Made by a program: the position numbers and the translations under genes | The notes under the pieces: model-generated | What the model was told of the DNA's origin: nothing | Seen by the model: the letters and a program-made list of their open reading frames with translations, nothing else | The model's database searches: none | Source of the DNA: Kitasatospora sp. NBC_01250 | GTDB taxonomy: Bacteria > Actinomycetota > Actinomycetes > Streptomycetales > Streptomycetaceae | Reading direction: 5' to 3' | DNA: 64,000 nucleotides | NCBI RefSeq assembly: GCF_036226465.1 | Contig: NZ_CP108476.1 | Span: forward strand, 3,162,001-3,226,000 | In this document: piece by piece, positions 49,828 through 57,211 of the stretch | Layout of the letters: each line of letters opens with the position of its first letter | Numbering within the stretch: the stretch's first letter is position 1

Positions 49828-50537
49828 GGCGCGGCGGTGGCGGCGGTGGCGGCGGGCTTGAGCAGGTAACCGACCCCGCGGACGGTGTGGATCATCGGCG
49901 GCCGCCCGGCGTCGATCTTCTTGCGCAGGTAGCTGATGTACAGCTCCACCACGTGCGCCCGGCCGCCGAAGTCGTAGGACCAGACGGCCTCCAGCAGCTG
50001 GGCCTTGCTCAGCACCTGGCGCGGGTGGCTCATCAGGTAGCGCAGCAGCGCGTACTCGGTGGGGCTGAGCTCGACCGGGTCGCCGGCCCGGGTCACCTCG
50101 CGGGCCGACTCGACCAGCACCAGGTCCCCCACCGCCAGCGCGTCCGGCGGCGGCGCGACGGGGGCGGGCTCGGCCCGGCGCAGCAGGCCGCGCAGCCGGA
50201 CCACCACCTCGGCCAGGCTGAACGGCTTGGTCACGTAGTCGTCGCCGCCGGCCGTGATGCCGGCGATCCGGTCCTCGACGGCGTCCCGGGCGGTGAGGAA
50301 GAGCACTCGGACCTCGGGGCGCTCGGCGTGGATCCGGGCGAGCACCGCCAGGCCGTCCAGGTCGGGCAGCATCATGTCGAGCACGACCGCGTCGGGGGCC
50401 CAGTCGAGCGCGGCGGCGACGGCCTGCTCGCCGGTCGCGGCGCCGCGTGCCTGCCAGCCCTCGTAACGCAGCGCGCCGCACAGGACCTCGATCAGATCGG
50501 GTTCGTCGTCGACAACCAGGATGCGGCGTGGGGTCAT
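49824..50537 (-). CDS. OmpR-family response regulator
   Basis: This 237-residue regulator has a receiver domain with the acidic pair Asp10-Asp11, phosphoacceptor Asp54 (VVLDMMLPD) and Lys104 (YVTKPF). A winged-helix output domain follows (VELSPTEYALLRYLMSHPRQVLS, then HVVELYISYLRKKID and VRGVGYLL). ATG at 50537 is placed directly before the receiver; its ribosome-binding site is weak, and an upstream ATG at 50585 would add 16 residues. It precedes and overlaps its kinase, and a 230-nt gap separates it from the divergent ferric-reductase-like gene. Confidence 0.92.
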   Translation of the reverse strand: MTPRRILVVDDEPDLIEVLCGALRYEGWQARGAATGEQAVAAALDWAPDAVVLDMMLPDLDGLAVLARIHAERPEVRVLFLTARDAVEDRIAGITAGGDDYVTKPFSLAEVVVRLRGLLRRAEPAPVAPPPDALAVGDLVLVESAREVTRAGDPVELSPTEYALLRYLMSHPRQVLSKAQLLEAVWSYDFGGRAHVVELYISYLRKKIDAGRPPMIHTVRGVGYLLKPAATAATAAP

Positions 50538-50767
50538 GAGGTCGTGGGGTCCGTTCGGGGGCGACGGGGGGACGGGCCTCCCCATTGTCGGGGAACGGGT
50601 CCAGTCTGCGGGGTCCCGATGAGAAGACGGTGAGATGTCTCAGTCAGGTGAACCGCCCTGACCTGCACAAATGCCCTGGAGCCCGGGTGTGGACGGTTCG
50701 GGATCAGAGGGAATTGAGAGCTTTTCCTGGCACTGTGGCCAAGCCCGTAGCACGAGGAGAACAGCTT

Positions 50768-52159
50768 GTGAGCACCGCCACCCACCGCCGCACCCGGCAG
50801 GCCGCGCCCACGGAGGACCAGCCCCGCGAGCTGCCGGGAGTGGGCCTGATCCTGGCGAACCTGGCGGCCCTGGTGCCGGCCCTGATCGCGGCGGGCGCGC
50901 TGGGCATCCTGGCGCTCTGGTGGCGGGACACCTACGCCGTGACCGGGGCCGACCAGTGGCTGACCGGCGCGGCACGGATCACCGGACTGCTGGCGGGGTA
51001 CGCGGCGCCGGTGCTGCTCCTGCTGATGGCCCGGATCCCGGTGCTGGAGCGCGAGGTGGGCGCCGACCGGCTGGCCCGCTGGCACGCGCTGGGCGGCCGC
51101 TACCTGGTGGGCCTGGTCACCGCGCACGTGCTGACGGTGACCTGGGGCTACGCGCTGACGGCGCACCGCGGGGTGCTCCCGGAAGGCGTCCAACTGGTCT
51201 TCCACTACCCGGAGATGCTCAAGGCGACCATCGGCACCCTGCTGATGCTGGGCACCGGCGCCGTCTCGGCGCGGGCGGCGCGCCGCCGGCTGAGCTACGA
51301 GGCCTGGTACTACCTGCACCTGGCGACCTACCTGGCGATCGCGCTGGCCTTCGCCCACCAGTTGGCCAACGGCGCCGACCTGGCCGAGGGCGTGGGGCTG
51401 CTCGGCTGGTGGGGGCTCTACCTGGGGTCCTTCGCCCTGCTCGGCTGGTACCGGCTGGCGGTGCCGTTCCTGCGCGACCGGCGGCACCGGCTGCGGGTCG
51501 CCGAGGTGCGGCCGGAGGCGCCCGGCGTGGTGTCGGTCTTCCTGACCGGCGAGCGGCTGGACGAACTGCGGTGCCGCCCCGGCCAGTTCTTCCGGCTCCA
51601 GTTCCTGGCGCCGGGCCTGCGCTGGGCGGCCAACCCGTACTCGCTCTCCGCGCCGCCGCACCCGCGCTTCCTGCGGTTCACGGTGAAGGACCTCGGCGGG
51701 CACAGTGCGGCGGTGGCCGCGCTGCAACCGGGCGTACGGGTGCGCACCGAGGGCCCGTACGGCGCGTTCACGGCGCGCCGGGGCGGCGCGCGGCCGGTGC
51801 TGCTGATCGCGGCGGGCGTCGGGATCACCCCGATCCGGGCGCTCTTCGAGACGGTCCCGGCCCGCCCCGGCGAGCTGACCCTGCTCTACCGGGCCCGACG
51901 GGCCGAGGACCTGATCTTCCGCGAGGAGCTGGAGGAGGTGGCGGCGCGGCGACGGGCCCGGCTGGCCTTCCTGGTCGGCAGCCGGGCGGAGCTGGACGAT
52001 CCGTTCACGGCGGCCCGGCTGACCCGGACGGTACCGCGGCTGACCGGGCACGAGGTCTACGTGTGCGGGCCGGACGGGTTCACCGCGGCGACGATCCGGG
52101 AGCTGCGGGCGGCGGGGGTGCCGCGCCACCGGATCCACCACGAGTCCTTCGTCTTCTGA
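50768..52159 (+). CDS. ferric-reductase-like transmembrane flavocytochrome
   Basis: This 463-residue protein has six membrane helices with paired histidines for two hemes (RWHALGGRYLVGLVTAH and YLHLATYLAIALAFAH). A cytoplasmic FAD domain (PGQFFRLQF, NPYSLSAPP, GPYGAF) and a NAD(P)H domain (AAGVGITPIRALFE, VYVCGPDGF) follow. It should move electrons from cytosolic NAD(P)H across the membrane. The FAD motif has Asn-Pro-Tyr-Ser instead of Arg-x-Tyr-Ser. GTG at 50768 follows AGGAGAA. FMN-binding and ApbE genes follow, giving a likely external acceptor. Confidence 0.9.
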   Translation: MSTATHRRTRQAAPTEDQPRELPGVGLILANLAALVPALIAAGALGILALWWRDTYAVTGADQWLTGAARITGLLAGYAAPVLLLLMARIPVLEREVGADRLARWHALGGRYLVGLVTAHVLTVTWGYALTAHRGVLPEGVQLVFHYPEMLKATIGTLLMLGTGAVSARAARRRLSYEAWYYLHLATYLAIALAFAHQLANGADLAEGVGLLGWWGLYLGSFALLGWYRLAVPFLRDRRHRLRVAEVRPEAPGVVSVFLTGERLDELRCRPGQFFRLQFLAPGLRWAANPYSLSAPPHPRFLRFTVKDLGGHSAAVAALQPGVRVRTEGPYGAFTARRGGARPVLLIAAGVGITPIRALFETVPARPGELTLLYRARRAEDLIFREELEEVAARRRARLAFLVGSRAELDDPFTAARLTRTVPRLTGHEVYVCGPDGFTAATIRELRAAGVPRHRIHHESFVF

Positions 52160-52161
52160 GT

Positions 52162-52212
52162 CTGCTGAACCCATTGAGCCTGCTGAACCTGCTGAACCTG
52201 AGTCTGCTGAAG
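52162..52212 (+). repeat. short CTGCTGAA repeats at the FMN-protein ribosome-binding site
   Basis: Four copies of CTGCTGAA(C/G) occur at 52162, 52180, 52189 and 52204. The last runs into the AAGGAG site of the next gene. Read in that gene's frame they encode a Leu-Leu-Asn-rich stretch upstream of its ATG. Confidence 0.7.
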
Positions 52213-52224
52213 GAGCACCGGCTG

Positions 52225-52716
52225 ATGCGCCGAACCATCGTCACCACCGCGGCCACGGCGGCCGGGGTCGTGCTGCTGCTCTCCCTCAAGCCGCACGGGA
52301 GTTCGTCGGCGCAGAGCACGCCGGTGATCTCCTCCGACACCGGAGCGACGGTCGCCCCCGACCAGCCGTCGAACGGAACGTCGACCGGACCGACTTCCAG
52401 TGCAAGCGCGGCCCCCAACGCGAGCGCGGGCGCCGCCACCAGGACCGTCACCGGCAGCGCCATCGACACCCGCTACGGCCCGGTCCAGGTCAGGATCACC
52501 CTCACCGGCGGCAAGCTCAGCAAGGTCGACGTCCTGCAGTACCCCTCGGACACCAACCGCGACGAGGAGATCAACAGCTACGCGCTGCCCCAGCTGAACC
52601 AGGAGGCGATCGCCGCCGGCAGCGCCCGGATCGACGCGGTCTCCGGCGCCACCTACACCAGCCAGGGCTACACCCGCTCCCTGCAGAGCGCACTCGACCA
52701 GGCCGGCACGCACTGA
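52225..52716 (+). CDS. exported FMN-binding domain protein, covalent flavin carrier
   Basis: The 163-residue protein has an N-terminal membrane anchor or signal (residues 1-22), a Ser/Thr/Ala-rich linker (25-72) and an FMN-binding domain. The flavinylation motif DAVSGATYTS is at residues 137-146, where ApbE-type enzymes attach FMN by phosphoester to the Thr two after SGAT (Thr145). It should be an external electron carrier taking electrons from the upstream reductase. ATG at 52225 has AAGGAG 9 nt upstream. Its stop overlaps the apbE start. Confidence 0.92.
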   Translation: MRRTIVTTAATAAGVVLLLSLKPHGSSSAQSTPVISSDTGATVAPDQPSNGTSTGPTSSASAAPNASAGAATRTVTGSAIDTRYGPVQVRITLTGGKLSKVDVLQYPSDTNRDEEINSYALPQLNQEAIAAGSARIDAVSGATYTSQGYTRSLQSALDQAGTH

Positions 52717-53498
52717 TGCTGCGGCACGCCGAGGCGGCGATGGGCACGGTCTTCTCCTTCGCGGTGCGCGACGCGGAACCGGGGCGGCCCGGCATCCTGG
52801 GCCCCGCGCTCGCCGAGCTGCACCGCCTGGACGCGCTCTTCTCCCCCTACCTGCCGCACAGCCAGCTCAGCCGGCTGGCCCGCGGCGAGCTGACCCTCGC
52901 CCAGTGCGACCCGCTGGTCGGCGAGGCGCTGGAGCACTGCGCGGCGGTCGCGGCCGAGACCGGCGGCTGGTTCACCGCACGACCCGGCGGGCGGCTCGAC
53001 CCCTCCGGCTGGGTGAAGGGCTGGGCCGTCGAACGGGCCTCCGACCTGCTGCTCGAGGCCGGCTACCGGCACCACAGCGTGACCGGCGGCGGCGACGTGC
53101 AGGCCAGCGGCGAGGCGGCGCCCGGGCAGCCGTGGCGGGTGGGCGTGGCGGACCCGGACCGTACGGGGTTCCTGGCGGCCGTCCTCGCACAGCGGTCCGA
53201 CCAGGGCGAGCACGCGGCAGGCTTCGCCGTCGCCACCTCGGGCACCGCCGAGCGCGGCGGGCACATCGTGGACCCCAAGCACGGCGGCCCGGCCCGCGGG
53301 CTGCGCTCGCTGACCCTGATCGGCCGGCGCCTGGCCCGCACCGACGCCTACGCCACGGCGGCCTTCGCGATGGGCCCGCTGCGGGCGCTGGACTGGGTGA
53401 CGGCCCAGGACGGCTACGAGGCGCTGGCGGTGCTGCCCGACGGCCGCCGGCTCGGCACCCCCGGCCTGGGCGGCTACCTGGTCGACGCCGAGGACTGA
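52716..53498 (+). CDS. apbE: FAD:protein FMN transferase
   Basis: This 260-residue ApbE-family enzyme transfers FMN from FAD to a Thr/Ser of target proteins. Conserved parts are MGTVFSF at the start, DPSGWVKGWAVERA, the GGGDVQASG loop, ATSGTAERGGHIVDPKHGGP and the metal-binding TDAYATAAFAMG. ATG at 52716 overlaps the TGA of the FMN-protein gene, so enzyme and substrate are translationally coupled. No signal peptide is obvious, yet its substrate is exported, so modification may occur before export or the enzyme may be exported by another route. Confidence 0.94.
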   Translation: MLRHAEAAMGTVFSFAVRDAEPGRPGILGPALAELHRLDALFSPYLPHSQLSRLARGELTLAQCDPLVGEALEHCAAVAAETGGWFTARPGGRLDPSGWVKGWAVERASDLLLEAGYRHHSVTGGGDVQASGEAAPGQPWRVGVADPDRTGFLAAVLAQRSDQGEHAAGFAVATSGTAERGGHIVDPKHGGPARGLRSLTLIGRRLARTDAYATAAFAMGPLRALDWVTAQDGYEALAVLPDGRRLGTPGLGGYLVDAED

Positions 53499-53560
53499 TC
53501 CGACACGCCGCCGACCGCCGGGTCGGTGCGCCGCCGCACCCCGGCTGGCGACACTGGAGC

Positions 53561-54256
53561 GTGGACGAGAGCCGAAACGGCGCCCTGGGGACCAGGCTGA
53601 ACTGGCTGCGCGCCGCGGTGCTCGGCGCCAACGACGGCATCGTGTCGACCGCCGGCCTGGTGGTCGGCGTCGCGGGGGCGACCTCGTCCTCCGACGCCCT
53701 GCTGACCGCGGGCCTGGCCGGCCTGCTGGCGGGGTCGCTCTCGATGGCCTCCGGCGAGTACGTCTCGGTGAGCGCCCAACGCGACTCCGAGCAGGCCGCG
53801 CTCGCCTACGAGGAGCGCGAGCTGGCCGAGCAGCCGGAGGAGGAACTCGACGAGCTGACCGGGCTGTTGGTGGACCGCGGGCTGACCCGCGAGGTGGCCA
53901 GGGAGGTCGCCGAGCAACTCACCGCGCGGGACGCGCTGACCGCGCACGCCCGGGTCGAGCTGGGCATCGACCCCGAGCAGATCGTCAATCCCTGGCACGC
54001 GGCCTGGGCCAGCTTCCTGTCCTTCACGGTGGGCGCGCTGCTGCCGCTGCTGGCGATCGTGCTGCCACCGGTGGCGCTGCGGGTGCCGGTGACGGTCCTG
54101 GCGGTGCTCTGCGCGCTGCTGCTCACCGGCTGGACGAGCGCCCGGCTCGGCGAGGCGCCGCTGCGGCCCTCGGTGCTGCGCAACGTGCTGGGCGGCGGCC
54201 TGGCGATGGCGGTGACCTACGCGGCCGGCGCACTGCTGGGCGCGGCGGGGGTCTGA
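53561..54256 (+). CDS. VIT1/CCC1 family metal transporter
   Basis: The 231-residue protein has five membrane segments and family motifs: RAAVLGANDGIVSTAGLVVGV in the first helix, SLSMASGEYVSVSAQRDSE at the end of the second, and a Glu-rich cytoplasmic loop (ERELAEQPEEELDEL) that forms the metal-binding domain in plant VIT1. Family members carry Fe(II) or Mn(II). Next to a ferric-reductase-like system, iron is the natural guess. GTG at 53561 has GGAG only 2 nt away, so the start is uncertain. Confidence 0.88.
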   Translation: MDESRNGALGTRLNWLRAAVLGANDGIVSTAGLVVGVAGATSSSDALLTAGLAGLLAGSLSMASGEYVSVSAQRDSEQAALAYEERELAEQPEEELDELTGLLVDRGLTREVAREVAEQLTARDALTAHARVELGIDPEQIVNPWHAAWASFLSFTVGALLPLLAIVLPPVALRVPVTVLAVLCALLLTGWTSARLGEAPLRPSVLRNVLGGGLAMAVTYAAGALLGAAGV

Positions 54257-54300
54257 CCGGGCCGTTCACCGGCGGCACGGGAACCGGGCGGCAGCCACAC

Positions 54301-54338
54301 GTCCGCCCCGCCGACCGGCGACGGTCGGCGGGGCGGAC
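54301..54338. terminator. bidirectional terminator
   Basis: A 16-bp perfect stem (54301-54316 with 54323-54338), extendable by one G-C pair to leave a GCGA (GNRA) loop, lies between the convergent transporter and small membrane-protein genes. Confidence 0.8.
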
Positions 54339-54351
54339 GGGACGGTACGGG

Positions 54352-54573
54352 TTACTTCTTCTTGGCCTTGGCCTTGTTGCCGCTGGAGGTGCCCAGCACG
54401 ACCAGGCCGGCGATGATCGCGAACAGCACGATCGGCGTCGCGACGAACAGGCCGAGGGACTGGGCGACGCTCAGGCTCGCCTGCTCCTCGGTCCCGGTCC
54501 CGGTCGCGGCGAAGGCCGGCGACGACAGCAGCATCATCAGCGTGGCCGCCGCGGAGACCGCACCGGCGCGCAT
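54352..54573 (-). CDS. small exported or membrane protein of unknown function
   Basis: This 73-residue protein has a signal-like N-terminus (MRAGAVSAAATLMMLLSSPAFA), a short Thr/Gly/Glu segment, one membrane helix (LGLFVATPIVLFAIIAGLVVLG) and a Lys-rich cytoplasmic tail (NKAKAKKK). I do not recognise the family. The ATG at 54573 has AGAGGAA 4 nt upstream, and a GTG at 54591 is also possible. It is separated from malQ by 39 nt and may share its transcript. Confidence 0.7.
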   Translation of the reverse strand: MRAGAVSAAATLMMLLSSPAFAATGTGTEEQASLSVAQSLGLFVATPIVLFAIIAGLVVLGTSSGNKAKAKKK

Positions 54574-54612
54574 AGCGTTCCTCTTGTCCACGTTCCTCAA
54601 GGTACCGGCCCT

Positions 54613-56865
54613 TTACTGGGGGTCGCTCGGCGGGGTCGGCCTTCCGAGTTCACCCGTCGCCGCACGCCCGGGCAGCCCCGCCCGCTGCTGGGCCCGCCAG
54701 GCCGCCAGCCCCTCGCGCAGCAGTCCGCCCAGCTCGGCGGCACCGGCTCCGGCGGCCAGCCGCTCCAGGGTGACGGGGGTTCCGGTGCCGTCCGCCACGG
54801 GCAGTCGCCAGTTCGGGTACTGGTCCCAGGTACCGGGCAGGTTCTGCGGCCGCGGATCGCCGACCGTGTCGGGCAGCCAGAGGCCGACCAGCTCGGCCGG
54901 TGTGGCCAGCAGGAACCGGTAGAGCGCGGCCGCATCGAGCTCGGCACCCTCGGCCAGCAGGCCGAGCCGGGTCAGCTCGGCCCGCCAGTCGGCCAGCTCG
55001 CCCGCCGCGGCCTGCTCCTCTTCGGCCAATGGCCTTGCCAGCAGGCCGAGTTGGTGACGCAGTCGGACGTGATCGCCGGACAGCCGGGCGGCGGTGCTCG
55101 GCAGGTCGTGGGTGGTCAGGGTGGCCAGGCAGCCGGGTCGCCAGTGCTCGGGCACCAGCGGCGCGCCCTTGGCGCCCTCCTTGCCGGTCCAGTCCCGTTC
55201 GAACCAGAGCACCGAGGTGCCCAGCACGCCGCGCGCCGTCAGCTCCTCGCGCACCCCGGGCTCGACCGTGCCGAGGTCCTCGCCGATCACCGCGGTGCCG
55301 GCCCGGTGCGCCTCCAGGGCGAGCACGCCGAGCATCGCCGCGGCGTCGTAGCGCACGTAGGCGCCCTCGGTGGGCGGGCGGCCCTCGGGCACCCACCAGA
55401 GCCGGAACAGGCCCATCACGTGGTCGATCCGGATCGCCCCCGCATGCCGGGCGGCGGCGCGCAGCAGCTCGGCGTACGGGGCGTAGCCGGCGGCGGCCAG
55501 CGCGTCGGGGCGCCAGGGCGGCAGGCCCCAGTCCTGGCCGTGCGCGTTGAAGGCGTCCGGCGGGGCGCCGACCGAGATGCCGGCGGCCAGGTGGTCCTGC
55601 AGCACCCAGGCGTCGGCGCCGTCGGGATGGGCGCCGATCGCCAGGTCGTGGATCAGGCCGAGCGCCATGCCGGCCGCTTCGGCGGCCCGCTGGGCGGCGC
55701 CGAGCTGCTCGTCCAGCTGCCAGCAGAGCCAGCGGTGGAACGCGACGGCCCCGGCCAGCTCGGCGCGGGCGGCGGCCACCTGGGGCGAGTCGGGGTGGCG
55801 CAGGCCGTGCGGCCAGTGCCGCCAGTCGCTGCCGTGCACCTCGGCCAGCGCGTTCCAGGTGGCGTAGCGCTCCAGCCAGCGGCCCTCGCGCCGGACGTAG
55901 GCCTGGTAGGCGGCCTCCCGGCCCGGGCCGCGCGGGACGGCGTGCAGCAGTTCGAGCGCCGCGCGCTTGACCGTCCACACCGCGTCCCGGTCGATCAGTC
56001 CGTCGTGCGCCAGCACCTCGGCGCGCAGCCGGGCGCCGCGCTGCGCCAGCTCGTCCAGCGCGGCGCGGTCGGCCGCCTCGACGTACGCGTACTCGGGCAC
56101 CGCCTCGATGCGCAGGTGGACCGGGTCGGCGAAGCGCCGCGAGGAGGGGCGGTAGGGCGAGGGGTCGGAGGGGACGGTGGGCAGCGCCGCGTGCAGCGGG
56201 TTGATCTGGACGAAGTCCGCGCCGAGCGTGCCGCCCGACCACTGGACGAGTTCGGTCAGGTCGCCGAGGTCGCCCATGCCCCAGGAGCGCTCGGAGAGCA
56301 CCGAGTAGAGCTGGGCCAGCAGCCCCCAGCCGCGCCCGGGCAGCGCGGCCAGCCGCTCGGGGGCCACGATCAGGGTGGCGGACTCGGCGCGCCCGGCCAG
56401 GTCGAGGTGCAGGGTGTGCCGGCCGAGCGGCAGGTCGGCCGGCAGCCAGTGCGCCCGGGCCGAGGGCAGCTGCCACTCGCCGCCGTCCTCCAGCGCGATC
56501 CGCAGCCGGGTGGCGGCGGGCACGTCCAGCGCGGTACGGCGGCCGGCCCGCACCACCAGGCAGGGCGGCAGCAGCCGGGCGGCGACGGCGGCCCGGTGCG
56601 CGGCCAGCTCCCGCTCGACGGCCTGCGGGCTGCTCGCGTCCACGCCCAGCGCGCCGAGCACGGCGATCAGGGTGGCGGCGCCGACCTGGACCGGCTCGCC
56701 CTCGCCGGGGTCGTAGCTGCTGTCCACGCCGTGCGCGTGGGCCAGCGCGATCAGCGCGGGACCGGGGGTCTCCTCGCCCGCCTCCGCGCTGTCCGTATGG
56801 TCCGGTACCGGCCCTGAGGAGGCGTCACTGTTCTCGTCATGGTGGTCGAGATAGGCGGCCAACAC
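54613..56865 (-). CDS. malQ: 4-alpha-glucanotransferase
   Basis: This GH77 enzyme of about 750 residues rearranges alpha-1,4-glucans in maltodextrin and glycogen metabolism. Family motifs include the SYSVLSERSWGMGDLGDL-like start (here LYSVLSERSWGMGDL), VQINPLHAALP, catalytic Asp in IRIDHVMGLFRLWWVP, the acid/base Glu in GEDLGTVEPGVREEL and TTHDLPSTAARLSG. An N-terminal ~160-residue beta domain precedes the barrel. The start is uncertain: GTG 56865 and TTG 56862 share the AGGGAG site, and a TTG at 56889 lacks one. Confidence 0.93.
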   Translation of the reverse strand: MLAAYLDHHDENSDASSGPVPDHTDSAEAGEETPGPALIALAHAHGVDSSYDPGEGEPVQVGAATLIAVLGALGVDASSPQAVERELAAHRAAVAARLLPPCLVVRAGRRTALDVPAATRLRIALEDGGEWQLPSARAHWLPADLPLGRHTLHLDLAGRAESATLIVAPERLAALPGRGWGLLAQLYSVLSERSWGMGDLGDLTELVQWSGGTLGADFVQINPLHAALPTVPSDPSPYRPSSRRFADPVHLRIEAVPEYAYVEAADRAALDELAQRGARLRAEVLAHDGLIDRDAVWTVKRAALELLHAVPRGPGREAAYQAYVRREGRWLERYATWNALAEVHGSDWRHWPHGLRHPDSPQVAAARAELAGAVAFHRWLCWQLDEQLGAAQRAAEAAGMALGLIHDLAIGAHPDGADAWVLQDHLAAGISVGAPPDAFNAHGQDWGLPPWRPDALAAAGYAPYAELLRAAARHAGAIRIDHVMGLFRLWWVPEGRPPTEGAYVRYDAAAMLGVLALEAHRAGTAVIGEDLGTVEPGVREELTARGVLGTSVLWFERDWTGKEGAKGAPLVPEHWRPGCLATLTTHDLPSTAARLSGDHVRLRHQLGLLARPLAEEEQAAAGELADWRAELTRLGLLAEGAELDAAALYRFLLATPAELVGLWLPDTVGDPRPQNLPGTWDQYPNWRLPVADGTGTPVTLERLAAGAGAAELGGLLREGLAAWRAQQRAGLPGRAATGELGRPTPPSDPQ

Positions 56866-57211
56866 GGTCTCCCTGAGGTTCGAGGACAACTGCGCGGTGC
56901 GGTACGGCTGCTGCGGCCGGGTGAGCGTCAGTCAGGCTCCACTCCTACCCGGCCCGCCCGGCGACCATCCGCAACGGCGCGCCGGAGGCGGGGGCGCGGC
57001 GGCGCGGCGAGCGCCGCCGCCCGAGCATGCGACACGCGCGACAAAATGGGATGGAACGGTCATCGGACCGGCTCGCGTTGACAGTGCACATGCGCACCTG
57101 GTGGGCTGTGGCAGCGAGGGCTGGCGTGTCGGTCGGGGGGCCGTGGGGCAGTCGTCGCACGCCCGTCGATCACCCCGTTCGGCCGATTGCCCCGGTCGCG
57201 AGGAGGCCCCC
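56866..57211. other. 346-nt divergent intergenic region
   Basis: The region separates malQ from the GH84-type gene. A consensus -35 box lies at 57078-57083 and AGGAGG lies before the downstream GTG. Short open frames here are GC-driven and not convincing. No maltose operator was recognised on the malQ side. Confidence 0.55.
57078..57107 (+). promoter_or_regulatory. candidate promoter of the GH84-type gene
   Basis: TTGACA (57078-57083) is followed 18 nt later by TGGGCT (57102-57107), a poor -10. The spacer holds an imperfect palindrome GTGCACATGCGCAC (57084-57097) that could be an operator. Confidence 0.4.
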
